From Actinomycetes bacterium (GTDB lineage Bacteria; Actinomycetota; JAICYB01), in NCBI GenBank assembly GCA_025934435.1, contig JAICYB010000022.1, positions 1 to 44,890 on the forward strand: a DNA stretch of 44,890 bases, written 5' to 3'. This document shows positions 1 through 8,662 of this stretch, piece after piece. The notes under the pieces were generated by a model. It saw only the letters and a list, made by a program, of their open reading frames with translations. It made no database searches and was not told where the DNA came from. Made by a program: the position numbers and the translations under genes. The first letter of the stretch is position 1, and each line of letters starts with the position of its first letter.

Positions 1-18
1 CCGAGTGCCCGCTGCCGC

Positions 19-1074
19 GTGAGCGCAGCGGATGAGCTCGGAACGCTGCGGTCGGATGCGACGGCAGCGATAGGAAGCGCGTCGTCCCTCGACGAACTCC
101 GTGATCTCGAGGTGCGCTTCCTCGGTCGGAAGTCGCGGCTGAGCGAGATCCTTCGAGACCTTCGGAACCTTTCCGATGCGGACAAGCGCATCGTCGGACC
201 TGAAGGCAACACATTGCGCCGCGATCTCGAAGAGCTTGCCGCGTCGAAGCGATCCGAGCTCGAACGCCGGAGCGAAGAGCTTCTTCTCTCGACGGACCGC
301 GTCGATCTCACGATGCCGGGCCGTCGTCCGGCGCGCGGTGCGCCGAACCCACTGATCGAAGTTCGCAAGCGCATCGAAGATGCGTTCATCTCGATCGGCT
401 ACCAGATCGCCGAAGGCCCGGAGGCCGAGACGGACTGGAACAACTTCGAAGCATTGAATCAGCCGCCCGGACATCCGGCGCGATCGCTCATGGACACGTA
501 CTACCTCGACGATCCGCAGGGCGACGGGACGCGACTACTCCGAACGCACACGTCGCCGGTGCAGATCCGCGTCATGACGTCGCAGAAGCCGCCGATCTAC
601 GTGATCTGTCCCGGCCGCGTCTACCGTCGTGAAGACGTCAGCGTCACGAGCGGGGCTATCTTCCATCAGGTCGAAGGTCTCGCCGTCGACGAGGGACTCA
701 CGTTCCGCGATCTGCGAGGGACGATCGACATCTTCGCGCGCGCTGCGTTCGGCCAAGAGACGCGCACGCGCCTGGTGCCGTCCTTCTATCCCTTCACCGA
801 GCCGTCCTGCGAGTTGCAGGTGACGTGTCCGGTCTGCGGCGGCGCCGGGTGCAATCACTGCGCCGAAGGTTGGATCGGCGCGGGCGGTTGCGGGATGGTC
901 GATCCGAACGTGTTCGGTTTCGTCGGCATCGACCCCGAACGCTACACGGGCTTCGCGTTCGGGATGGGCCTCGACCGCATCGCGATGGCGCGCTTCGGGG
1001 TCACCGACGGCCGCCAGTTCCTCGACGGCGACCTTCGCTTCCTCGAGCAGTTCCGCGGAGTGCCGGTGCGATGA
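19..1074 (+). CDS. pheS: Phenylalanine--tRNA ligase alpha subunit
   Basis: Class II aminoacyl-tRNA synthetase alpha chain; it forms an alpha2-beta2 enzyme with PheT and charges tRNA-Phe in the cytoplasm. The 351-residue protein has the N-terminal coiled-coil arm (about 1-90), the motif 2 region with GRVYRRE (199-205), FHQVEGL, and motif 3 GFAFGMGLDR (311-320). A CxxC...CxxC cluster (Cys270, 273, 278, 281) sits just before GCGMVDPN. I recall the same four-Cys insert in other Gram-positive PheS proteins, so it is probably a zinc-binding knuckle. The GTG at 19 aligns with the usual PheS start (MSxxxEL), but the frame is open to the window edge, so an upstream start cannot be excluded. pheT follows after a 66-base gap made of a tandem repeat. 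Confidence 0.97.
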   Translation: MSAADELGTLRSDATAAIGSASSLDELRDLEVRFLGRKSRLSEILRDLRNLSDADKRIVGPEGNTLRRDLEELAASKRSELERRSEELLLSTDRVDLTMPGRRPARGAPNPLIEVRKRIEDAFISIGYQIAEGPEAETDWNNFEALNQPPGHPARSLMDTYYLDDPQGDGTRLLRTHTSPVQIRVMTSQKPPIYVICPGRVYRREDVSVTSGAIFHQVEGLAVDEGLTFRDLRGTIDIFARAAFGQETRTRLVPSFYPFTEPSCELQVTCPVCGGAGCNHCAEGWIGAGGCGMVDPNVFGFVGIDPERYTGFAFGMGLDRIAMARFGVTDGRQFLDGDLRFLEQFRGVPVR

Positions 1075-1141
1075 CGCCGCGGAGTGCAGCGGAGCGTGAA
1101 CTTCGGTGACGCCGCGGAGTGCAGCGGAGCGGGAACTTCCG
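1072..1141 (+). repeat. 35-bp direct tandem duplication between pheS and pheT
   Basis: Two adjacent 35-bp units, 1072-1106 and 1107-1141, match at 33 of 35 positions; the differences are T/G at unit position 26 and G/C at position 34. The first unit begins with the pheS stop codon and the second ends at the first base of the pheT GTG, so the duplication fills the whole gap. Each unit carries a GGAG (1091-1094 and 1126-1129). The second lies 11 bases before the pheT start and could be its ribosome-binding site. The 11-base core CCGCGGAGTGC also occurs at 1053-1063, inside the pheS 3' end. Confidence 0.9.
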
Positions 1142-3519
1142 TGAGGGTCCCACGATCGTGGCTTCGCGAGCTGGTGGACGTCGACGTCCCGACTCGCGAG
1201 CTCGCCGACACGTTGTCACACGCCGGAGTCGCCGTGGATGCCGTCGAGACATTCGCGGCGGGCGTCGGCGGGATCTACGTCGGACGCGTCCTCGAGGTCG
1301 AGGACGTCGCTGAGTCGAAGAAGCTCTGCGTCGCGCAGGTCGACGTCGGCCCGAAGGGCAAGGTCCAGGTGCTCGCGGGCGCGAAGAACTTCACCGCCGG
1401 CGACAAGGTCCCGGTTGCGCTTCCGGGTGCCACCGTGACGACGCTCGAGGTTCCGGTCGGCAAACGCACGATGCTCGGGAAGTACGAGTCCAACGGGATG
1501 CTTTGCTCGGCGAAAGAGATGGGCATCTCCGACGATCACGGCGGCATCGCCGTGCTCCCGGACGCCTACGACCTCGGTGCGGATGTCGCGGCGTTGCTCG
1601 GCCTCGGCGACGACGTCCTCGAATTCGAGATCTACCCGAACCGCCCCGATTGCATGTCCGTCCTCGGCATCGCGCGTGAGGTTGCCTTGCTCTTCGGGGC
1701 GGAGCTCCGTTACCCGGACGCCACCGTGGTGGAAGAGGGACGTCCCGCGTCCGAGATCGCCTCCGTCACGATCGAAGCTCCCGATGCGTGCCCGCGCTAT
1801 CTCGCCCGCGTGATCGACGGCGTCTCCTTCGGTCCGTCGCCACTCGTGGTGCAAGCGCGACTCACGGCGTGTGGGTTCCGTCCGCTCGGAAATCTCGTCG
1901 ACGCGACGAACTATGTGCTCCTCCTGACGGGACAGCCGCTGCACGCCTTCGACCTCGACCGGCTCGCGGAAGGACGGATCGTTGTTCGTCGAGCCCGCGC
2001 GGGCGAGAAGATCACGACGCTCGACGACGTCGCGCGGGAACTTACGACGGACGATCTCGTGATCGCCGATGCGAACAGCGCGCAAGCCGTCGCCGGCGTG
2101 ATGGGCGGAGGCGACAGTGAGGTCGGTCCGGAGACGAAGCGCGTCCTGCTCGAGTCCGCGTACTTCGACGCGCTCACCGTGTCGCGGACGGCCCGAGGCA
2201 TGCACATGCACACCGAAGCGTCGAGTCGCTTCGAGCGCGGCACAGATCCGGAGCAGGTGCCGACGGCTGCGGCGATCGCCGCCGAGCGCATCCGCCGGTG
2301 GTCGGGCGGTGCCGTCGCTTCGGGAGCGATCGATGCCGGACGACCCCCCGACCGGCGCCACGTCACCCTTCGTCCGGATCGGGTCGAGCAGATCCTCGGC
2401 ATAACGGTTCCCGACGACGAGATCGCGCGGTACTTCACCGGACTCGGTCTCGACGTCTCCGGCCGATTCGACACCGTCGTGCCGTCGTGGCGTCCCGATC
2501 TCGAACGGGAGATCGATCTCATCGAAGAGATCGCCCGGCTGTATGGCTACGAGAAGATCCCCGCGCGGAGGCGTGTCGGGATCGGCGGCGGCCGCACCGA
2601 GGCACAACTGCTACGCGAACGCGTCCGTTCCGTCCTGACGGGAGCCGGCGCGACGGAGGCAACGCTCTCGACATTCATCGCCGAAGAAGACCTTCGGGCG
2701 TTCGGCTACGACGGCGATCTCGTGCGGTTGGCGAATCCGATGACGGTCGATCAGCGTCAGCTTCGTCCTTCGCTCATCCCGGGACTGCTCCGCGCCGCGC
2801 AGCGCAATCTCGACCGTGGCGTCGCGACGGTTCGCCTCTTCGAGTTCGGAAAGATCTTCACGGGTTGGCCGGCCGGCGCCGAGCTGCCGGACGAATCCGA
2901 GCACTTCGCGGTGCTGCTCGCCGGTGACGCGGGCGGCGACGAGTGGTACGCATCGTCTCGCGCATTCGACGCATTCGACGTGAAGGGGACCGTACAACTT
3001 CTGCTCGATGAAGTTGGGATCGAAGGGTGGCGCATCGAGTCCGGCCTCGGGATGCCGTTCCACCCGGGCCGCTCCGCGCGGATCCTCGTCGGCGACACCT
3101 ACATCGGTCGTTTCGGGGAGATCCGTCCGACGGTTGCGCGCGCGTTCGGGATCGATGGGCCCGTTGTCGTCGGGGGATTCGTCCTCGAGCCGCTCGTCGG
3201 CCTCGCTCCGACGCAGCTCGAGGTGCACGCGCTCCCGACGCAGCCGCCGATCACGCGGGACATCTCGATGGCCGTCGCCGATGACGTGAGCGTGGAGGCG
3301 ATCTCGGCGACGATCACCGGCGCGGGCGGGGGGCTCCTCGAGCGGCTGCTCCTCGTCGATGAGTACCGGGGGGAGCAGGTGGGCGCCGGCCGGCGGTCGC
3401 TCGCGTTCCGTCTGTGGTTCCGGGCTCCCGATCGAACGCTCGCGGCGGCCGAAGCGGACGAAGCCCGCGCGACGATCGTCGATGCGCTCCGCGACGCGCA
3501 CGGCGCCGAGATCCGCTAG
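1141..3519 (+). CDS. pheT: Phenylalanine--tRNA ligase beta subunit
   Basis: Beta chain of PheRS, 792 residues, the usual bacterial length. It contains the N-terminal tRNA-binding (EMAP-like) domain, with VGRVLEVEDV in the first 60 residues, then the B3/B4 editing domain (HAFDLDRL region), the B5 and class II-like core (RPDLERE, EEIARLYGYEKIP) and a C-terminal ferredoxin-fold anticodon-binding domain beginning near LPTQPPITRDIS. I chose the GTG at 1141 because the next residues, VRVPRSWLRELVD, match the family N-terminus. The in-frame GTG at 1084 would translate the tandem repeat and is unlikely. Probably co-transcribed with pheS. Confidence 0.97.
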   Translation: MRVPRSWLRELVDVDVPTRELADTLSHAGVAVDAVETFAAGVGGIYVGRVLEVEDVAESKKLCVAQVDVGPKGKVQVLAGAKNFTAGDKVPVALPGATVTTLEVPVGKRTMLGKYESNGMLCSAKEMGISDDHGGIAVLPDAYDLGADVAALLGLGDDVLEFEIYPNRPDCMSVLGIAREVALLFGAELRYPDATVVEEGRPASEIASVTIEAPDACPRYLARVIDGVSFGPSPLVVQARLTACGFRPLGNLVDATNYVLLLTGQPLHAFDLDRLAEGRIVVRRARAGEKITTLDDVARELTTDDLVIADANSAQAVAGVMGGGDSEVGPETKRVLLESAYFDALTVSRTARGMHMHTEASSRFERGTDPEQVPTAAAIAAERIRRWSGGAVASGAIDAGRPPDRRHVTLRPDRVEQILGITVPDDEIARYFTGLGLDVSGRFDTVVPSWRPDLEREIDLIEEIARLYGYEKIPARRRVGIGGGRTEAQLLRERVRSVLTGAGATEATLSTFIAEEDLRAFGYDGDLVRLANPMTVDQRQLRPSLIPGLLRAAQRNLDRGVATVRLFEFGKIFTGWPAGAELPDESEHFAVLLAGDAGGDEWYASSRAFDAFDVKGTVQLLLDEVGIEGWRIESGLGMPFHPGRSARILVGDTYIGRFGEIRPTVARAFGIDGPVVVGGFVLEPLVGLAPTQLEVHALPTQPPITRDISMAVADDVSVEAISATITGAGGGLLERLLLVDEYRGEQVGAGRRSLAFRLWFRAPDRTLAAAEADEARATIVDALRDAHGAEIR

Positions 3520-3540
3520 CCGCTGGCGCGGGCCGCCAGC

Positions 3541-3554
3541 TGCATGTATATTCA
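3541..3554 (+). promoter_or_regulatory. ARG box (ArgR operator) overlapping the argC promoter
   Basis: TGCATGTATATTCA fits the general ARG-box form TGAAT-N4-ATTCA with one mismatch, with the correct 4-base spacer. It covers the -10-like hexamer TATATT (3547-3552) and ends 9 bases before the argC ATG. ArgR (8663-9127) is encoded in the same operon, so arginine-dependent self-repression by blocking RNA polymerase is the simplest reading. The match is seen directly; the regulation is inferred. Confidence 0.7.
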
Positions 3555-3563
3555 TTCTTCCGT

Positions 3564-4571
3564 ATGACCAAGCAAGCAGCGATCCTGGGCGCGTCGGGCT
3601 ACGCGGGAGCTGAGCTCCTGCGGTACCTCGTGCCGCATCCCGAGATCGACGTCGTCTGGGTGACGGGCAACCGCAACGCCGGACGCGCTCTCGACGAGGT
3701 CCATCCGCACCTCGAGACGGGTCTCGTCCTGCAGAGCCTCGATGCGGACACGGTTCCGGACCTCGACGTCGCCTTCCTTGCTCTGCCGCACGGCGCGGGA
3801 GCGGCGGCGAGCAAGACGCTCGCGGACCGCGGGGTGAAGGTAGTCGACCTCGGTCCGGACTGGCGTCTGCACGACGCCGCGGCCTACGACGAGTGGTACG
3901 GCTTCGCCCACGCGTACCCCGACGATCTCGCGTCGTGGGTGTTCGGTCTGACGGAGCTGCACCGGGAAGAGATCGCGGGGGCTCCGAAGGTTGCGAATCC
4001 GGGTTGTTACTCGACGGCGGCGATCCTCGCCCTGGCGCCGGCGGTCCGCGCCGGTGTCGTCGAAGCACAGGGGATCGTCATCGACGCCGCGTCGGGCATC
4101 AGCGGCGCCGGACGCAAACTGGCCGAACGCTATCTGTTCTCCGAACTCGAGGCGTCCTACTCCGCGTACGGCGTCGGGAAACACCGGCACGTACCGGAGA
4201 TCGAGCAAGAGCTCGGCGGCATCACCGTCACCTTCACGCCGCATCTCGTCCCGATGGCCCGCGGCCTCCTCGTGACGTGCTACGCGCGCATGACGGACGG
4301 CGTCGACGCCGTCAGGGAAAGCCTCGAAACGGCGTACAAAGGGGAGCCGTTCGTTCGCGTGATGTCGACCCAGCCCGCGACGAAGCAGACGTCGGGGACG
4401 AACACAGCGCTGATCGGCGTAGGTTCCGACGAACGCACCGGGCTCGCGATCATCACGTGCGCGCTCGACAACCTCGGCAAAGGCGCCGCCGGGCAAGCGG
4501 TGCAGAACGCGAACCTCATGCTCGATCTGGACGAGACACTCGGCCTGCGCGGACCGGCGGTATACCCGTGA
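3564..4571 (+). CDS. argC: N-acetyl-gamma-glutamyl-phosphate reductase
   Basis: Third step of arginine synthesis: NADPH-dependent reduction of N-acetylglutamyl phosphate to the semialdehyde. The 335-residue protein starts with the Rossmann motif GASGYAG (9-15) and has the catalytic cysteine in ANPGCYST (Cys148) and the GKHRHVPEIEQ segment with the conserved histidines. The ATG at 3564 gives the expected N-terminus; the open frame continues upstream into pheT but without homology. There is no Shine-Dalgarno sequence. The start lies 11 bases after a TATATT hexamer, so the mRNA is probably leaderless or nearly so. First gene of the arg operon; overlaps argJ by GTGA. Confidence 0.97.
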   Translation: MTKQAAILGASGYAGAELLRYLVPHPEIDVVWVTGNRNAGRALDEVHPHLETGLVLQSLDADTVPDLDVAFLALPHGAGAAASKTLADRGVKVVDLGPDWRLHDAAAYDEWYGFAHAYPDDLASWVFGLTELHREEIAGAPKVANPGCYSTAAILALAPAVRAGVVEAQGIVIDAASGISGAGRKLAERYLFSELEASYSAYGVGKHRHVPEIEQELGGITVTFTPHLVPMARGLLVTCYARMTDGVDAVRESLETAYKGEPFVRVMSTQPATKQTSGTNTALIGVGSDERTGLAIITCALDNLGKGAAGQAVQNANLMLDLDETLGLRGPAVYP

Positions 4572-5749
4572 GCGTCACCGCTGCCTCCGGCTGGCTCGCG
4601 TCCGGCGTGAAAGCGGGGACGAAACCTTCGGGCGATCTCGACCTCGCGCTCGTCTGGTCGGAGCACCCCGCGACGGTCGCCGGTGCGTTCACGACGTCGC
4701 GTGTTCCGTCCGCGCATGTGCAGGTGTGCAAGCCGCGCGTGGCGTCGGGTCTCGCACGTGGATTTCTCGTCTCCGCCGGCATCGCGAACGCATTCACCGG
4801 ACAAGGCGGGATCGACGACACGGTGCGACTTTGTGAAGTTGCCGCGAAGGCCGTCGGCGTCCCGGCGGACGAGATGCTGATGTGCGCAACGGGAACGATC
4901 GGCCCCCGTTTGCCGGTCGACGAGTTGATCGGCGCGATCGGTGCGGCGTCCGCTGCGCTATCGACCGACGGCGGCGCGGACGCGTCCCAGGCGATCCTCA
5001 CGACCGACACCCGCGCGAAGACGGCCGTGCGGACCGTCGAAGTCGGCGGGATCTTCATCACGGTCGGGGGAATGGCGAAGGGCGCGGGGATGATCGCGCC
5101 GACGATGGAGCCGCAAGGGACGCTCCTCGTCTTCCTCACGACGGATGCCGCGGCCGATCCCGCGACGCTGCGCCAAGCGGTGGCGTCGTCCATCCCGAAG
5201 ACCTTCAATGCGATCTCCGTCGACGGGTGCATGTCGACGAGCGACACCGTGCTGCTGTTCGCGAATGGTGCGTCCGGCGTCGATGTGTCCGGATCGGAGG
5301 CGTTCGCCGGTGCCGTCCACGATGTGCTCGCCGATCTCGCGTACCAGGTCGTCGCCGACGGCGAAGGGGCGACACGAGTGATCCGCGTGATCGTGAACGG
5401 CGCGGCGGACGAAACCGACGCGCGGGAAGCGGCGCGCGAGATCGCTTCGTCCGCCCTGCTCAAGAGCGCGGTCTGGGGAAACGACGCGAATCTCGGACGG
5501 ATCGTCCAGGCCCTCGGGCAGGCGGACTGCAAGCTCGACCCCGACCGGTTGACGGTCGCGATGGCCGGCATCGAGCTGTCCAAGGGCGGCCTCGAAACGG
5601 GACGCCGCGACGAGGCAGCCACGAAGCTCGCGGCCGGAGGGGAAGCGCTCATCGAAGTCGATCTCGGCCTCGGCGCGGGTTCCTTCACCTTCCTGACGTG
5701 CGATCTGACGCCGGAGTACGTGAAGTTCAACGCGGACTACACCACATGA
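4568..5749 (+). CDS. argJ: Bifunctional ornithine acetyltransferase / N-acetylglutamate synthase
   Basis: Ntn-type enzyme that moves the acetyl group from N-acetylornithine back to glutamate, giving the acetyl-recycling pathway; many members also use acetyl-CoA. 393 residues. The self-cleavage region is KGAGMIAPTM followed by EPQGTLLVFL. The nucleophile is probably Thr185, preceded by Gly184. In most family members the segment reads NMAT-ML, so this protein appears to have two extra residues and Gly in place of Ala before the Thr. The oxyanion-hole-like segment ATGTIG and the C-terminal NDANLGR are present. GTG start shares GTGA with the argC stop; ATGA overlap with argB. Confidence 0.95.
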   Translation: MSVTAASGWLASGVKAGTKPSGDLDLALVWSEHPATVAGAFTTSRVPSAHVQVCKPRVASGLARGFLVSAGIANAFTGQGGIDDTVRLCEVAAKAVGVPADEMLMCATGTIGPRLPVDELIGAIGAASAALSTDGGADASQAILTTDTRAKTAVRTVEVGGIFITVGGMAKGAGMIAPTMEPQGTLLVFLTTDAAADPATLRQAVASSIPKTFNAISVDGCMSTSDTVLLFANGASGVDVSGSEAFAGAVHDVLADLAYQVVADGEGATRVIRVIVNGAADETDAREAAREIASSALLKSAVWGNDANLGRIVQALGQADCKLDPDRLTVAMAGIELSKGGLETGRRDEAATKLAAGGEALIEVDLGLGAGSFTFLTCDLTPEYVKFNADYTT

Positions 5750-6618
5750 CCCTTCCGACGACAGAACTCATCGACAAGGCGCGCACGCTCGTCGAGGCGC
5801 TGCCGTACATCACGCGGTTCTCGGGGAAGGTCGTGGTCGTCAAGTACGGCGGTCACGCGATGACGGACGACCGGCTCGCGAAGTCGTTCGCCCGCGATGT
5901 GGTGTTGATGCATTACGTCGGGATGCGTCCGGTGATCGTGCACGGCGGAGGGCCGCAGATCTCCGATCTCATGCGTCGCCTGGATCAGGAACCGACCTTC
6001 GTGGACGGCTACCGGGTGACGGGCGCGGAAGAGCTGGACGTCGTGCGCATGGTTCTGCAGAAGACGAACAAAGAGCTGGTCGCGAACATCAACGCGCTGA
6101 GCGATCTCGCCGTCGGCGTCTCGGGAGAAGACGCGAACCTCATCCGAGCGAAGCGCATGACGGTCCGTGACGGGATGGACATCGGGTTCGTCGGTGAGGT
6201 CGCGCGCGTCGATCCCCGCGTGCTCGAGCAACTCCTCGCGTCGGGGTTCATCCCGGTGATCGCTCCCATCGGTGTCGGTGACCACGGACAAGCGTTCAAC
6301 ATCAACGCCGACCTCTCGGCGGCCGCGATCGCGATCGCGCTCAAGGCCGCGAAGCTCGTGTTCTTGACCGACGTGGAGGGCCTCTACGAAGACTTCGGTG
6401 ACGAAGGTTCCTTGCTCTCGCGTGTAACCGCCGAAGACCTCAACCGTCTGCTCGATGAAGAGAAGCTGTCATCGGGGATGATCCCGAAGGTCCGCGGCTG
6501 CGTCGACGCGCTCGGTGGCGGGGTCGAAGCGGGGCACATCCTCGACGGACGGGTCGATCACGCGCTGCTCCTCGAGATCTTCACCGACTCCGGAGTCGGA
6601 ACGATGGTGGTGCCATGA
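5746..6618 (+). CDS. argB: Acetylglutamate kinase
   Basis: Phosphorylates N-acetylglutamate; amino-acid kinase fold. 290 residues with VVVKYGGHAM (nucleotide-binding Lys), IVHGGGPQI (substrate loop), an NINADLSAAAIA segment and a C-terminal LLEIFTDSGVGTM. The roughly 25-residue N-terminal extension (LIDKARTLVEALPYI) resembles the extra helix of hexameric, arginine-inhibited kinases such as those of Thermotoga and Pseudomonas, and the protein is longer than the insensitive E. coli form (about 258). Feedback inhibition by arginine is therefore likely, by inference. ATGA overlaps both with argJ before it and argD after it. Confidence 0.97.
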   Translation: MTLPTTELIDKARTLVEALPYITRFSGKVVVVKYGGHAMTDDRLAKSFARDVVLMHYVGMRPVIVHGGGPQISDLMRRLDQEPTFVDGYRVTGAEELDVVRMVLQKTNKELVANINALSDLAVGVSGEDANLIRAKRMTVRDGMDIGFVGEVARVDPRVLEQLLASGFIPVIAPIGVGDHGQAFNINADLSAAAIAIALKAAKLVFLTDVEGLYEDFGDEGSLLSRVTAEDLNRLLDEEKLSSGMIPKVRGCVDALGGGVEAGHILDGRVDHALLLEIFTDSGVGTMVVP

Positions 6619-7775
6619 CGACGCGAGACGAACTGTTCCTTCCGTTGTTCAAGCGGCACCCGGTGACCTTCGTGCGCGGCGAGGGCGTGTGGCTCTACGA
6701 CGCCGAGGGGAAGGCGTATCTCGACTTCATGGCCGGCATCGCCGTCAATCTCCTCGGGCACGCTCACCCGGCCCTCGTGGACGCCATCAGCGAGCAAGCG
6801 GGCCGCGTCCTGCATACGACGAATCTCTTCTGGACGGAGCCGGCCGTCGCCGCGGCCGAGGCCATCGTGTCGAAGCTTCCCGGCGGAGGAGTCTTCTTCT
6901 GCAACTCGGGGACCGAAGCGAACGAAGCTGCGATCAAGTTCGTCCGGAAACACGCGTGGCGGAAGGGCGAGACCGACCGGCGGGAGATCGTCGCGATCGA
7001 AGGATCGTTCCACGGCCGGACGCTCGGCTCCCTGTCCCTGACGATCCAGCCGAAGAAGTGGGAAGGCTTCGCGCCGTTGCCGGGCGACGTCGTGTCCGTG
7101 CCGTTCGACGACGTCGCCGCCCTGGACGAAGCGATCACCGAGCGTACGGCTGCCGTCTTCGTCGAGCCGATCCAAGGCGAGATCGGGATCCGTCCGATGT
7201 CGCAGGGTTTCATCGATGCCGCACGGAAGCTCACGAGCGAACGCGGCGCGCTGCTCGTAGCGGACGAAGTACAGACGGGGATGGGGCGTACGGGCTCGTG
7301 GTGGGGTCTCGACCACTACGGCGTGCAGCCCGACGTCGTGACGCTCGCCAAAGGGCTCGGCGGCGGCGTCCCGATCGGCGCACTGTGGGCGAGAAGCGAG
7401 TTCGCCGGCGCCTTCCAGCCTTCGGACCACGGCACCACGCAGGGCGGGAACCCGCTTGCTTGCGCGGCATGCGCCGCGGTGTTCGCGACGATCGACAAAG
7501 AGGGCCTTGTCGACAACGCTCGGATCGTCGGCGCCGACCTTCGCGACGGCCTCGAGTCGCGGGGATACGAAGTCCGGGGACGTGGGCTCCTTCTCGCGGT
7601 GGAGCTCGGACGGGAAGTATCTTCGGCGGTCGTCGCGAAAGCCCTCGAAGGCGGGCTCATCGTCAACGACGTCAACCCGACGTCCGTGCGTTTCGCCCCT
7701 CCGCTCGTCGCGACCCCGGACGAAGCACGACAAGCGGTCGAGCGCTTCGACGCAGCCGTGAAGGCTGTGACGTGA
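6615..7775 (+). CDS. argD: Acetylornithine aminotransferase
   Basis: Class III PLP-dependent aminotransferase, 386 residues, converting N-acetylglutamate semialdehyde to N-acetylornithine with glutamate as amino donor. Visible motifs: CNSGTEANEAAIK (96-108), SFHGRT, LLVADEVQTGMGRTG with Asp217 for the pyridine nitrogen, and TLAKGLGGGVP with the PLP lysine Lys246; also TTQGGNPLACA. Starts inside the argB stop (ATGA). The stop codon shares one base with the argF ATG (TGATG). Confidence 0.97.
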   Translation: MTTRDELFLPLFKRHPVTFVRGEGVWLYDAEGKAYLDFMAGIAVNLLGHAHPALVDAISEQAGRVLHTTNLFWTEPAVAAAEAIVSKLPGGGVFFCNSGTEANEAAIKFVRKHAWRKGETDRREIVAIEGSFHGRTLGSLSLTIQPKKWEGFAPLPGDVVSVPFDDVAALDEAITERTAAVFVEPIQGEIGIRPMSQGFIDAARKLTSERGALLVADEVQTGMGRTGSWWGLDHYGVQPDVVTLAKGLGGGVPIGALWARSEFAGAFQPSDHGTTQGGNPLACAACAAVFATIDKEGLVDNARIVGADLRDGLESRGYEVRGRGLLLAVELGREVSSAVVAKALEGGLIVNDVNPTSVRFAPPLVATPDEARQAVERFDAAVKAVT

Positions 7776-8662
7776 TGAACGATCTGCTTCGGATCTCCGA
7801 TGTCACCCGAGCCGAGTTCATCGAGCTCCTCGACCTCGCGGCGAAGGCGAAGGCCGATCCGGGGTTCGTCCGGGCGTCGGCCGACGGGCGCTCGGTCGCG
7901 GTCATCTTCGAGAAGCCGTCGCTTCGCACGCGCTTCTCTGTCGAAGCCGCTCTCGCGCGGATCGGCGCGCACCCGATCGGCGCGTACGACCGAGAAGTGG
8001 GACTCGGTCAGCGCGAATCGCTCCACGACGCGGGCCACGTCCTGAGCCGCTACGTCGACGCGATCGTGATGCGAACCTTCGCGCACTCGCGATGCGAGGA
8101 GCTTGCGGACGCGGCATCCGTTCCCGTGATCAACGCACTGTCCGACGAGCATCATCCGCTGCAGGCGCTCGCGGACGTGATGACGATCGCCGAGGCGTGC
8201 TGTGACGGTGACATCAACGCGCTGGCGCATGTGAAGGTCGCGTACATCGGCGATGGGAACAACGTCGCGCGTTCGCTGATCGACGCCGCGGACCTGCTCG
8301 GGTTCGAGCTGGTCCTCGCGTGCCCGATCGGACACGAGCCGAGCGTGAAAGCCCTCGTCCTCACCGACCCCATCGAGGCGGTCGCCGATTCCGATGTCGT
8401 CTACACCGATGTCTGGACGTCCATGGGTCAGGAGGACGAGGCCGCGGCGCGCGCGCGGACCTTCGAGCCCTATCGCATCACCCCGGAACTGATGTCGAGG
8501 GCGAAGCGCGACGCGATCTTCCTGCACTGCCTGCCCGCGCACCGCGGTGAAGAGGTTGACGCCGCCGTGATAGACGGACCCGCGTCGCGCGTCTTCGATC
8601 AGGCCGAGAACCGGCTGCACACGACCCTCGCCGTCTTCCTCAAGCTCCTCGGGAGCGCGTAG
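7775..8662 (+). CDS. argF: Ornithine carbamoyltransferase
   Basis: Makes citrulline from ornithine and carbamoyl phosphate. 295 residues; the carbamoyl-phosphate loop is SLRTR (49-53) after FEKP, followed by DEHHPLQALAD, and HCLPAHRGEEV with Cys252 near the C-terminus. SLRTR in place of STRTR is a known variant. The ATG at 7775 overlaps the last base of the argD stop; a longer open frame upstream is out-of-frame argD reading. argR begins immediately after the TAG. Confidence 0.97.
   Translation: MNDLLRISDVTRAEFIELLDLAAKAKADPGFVRASADGRSVAVIFEKPSLRTRFSVEAALARIGAHPIGAYDREVGLGQRESLHDAGHVLSRYVDAIVMRTFAHSRCEELADAASVPVINALSDEHHPLQALADVMTIAEACCDGDINALAHVKVAYIGDGNNVARSLIDAADLLGFELVLACPIGHEPSVKALVLTDPIEAVADSDVVYTDVWTSMGQEDEAAARARTFEPYRITPELMSRAKRDAIFLHCLPAHRGEEVDAAVIDGPASRVFDQAENRLHTTLAVFLKLLGSA

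Noticed and set aside
1084..1140. Upstream GTG start for pheT
   Set aside because: It would translate the 35-bp repeat; the PheT family N-terminus begins at 1141.
1216..2607. A 463-codon open frame antisense to pheT
   Set aside because: High G+C content leaves the antisense frames free of stops; the translation is low-complexity Arg/Asp/Val-rich with no recognisable domain, while pheT on the plus strand is a complete known gene.
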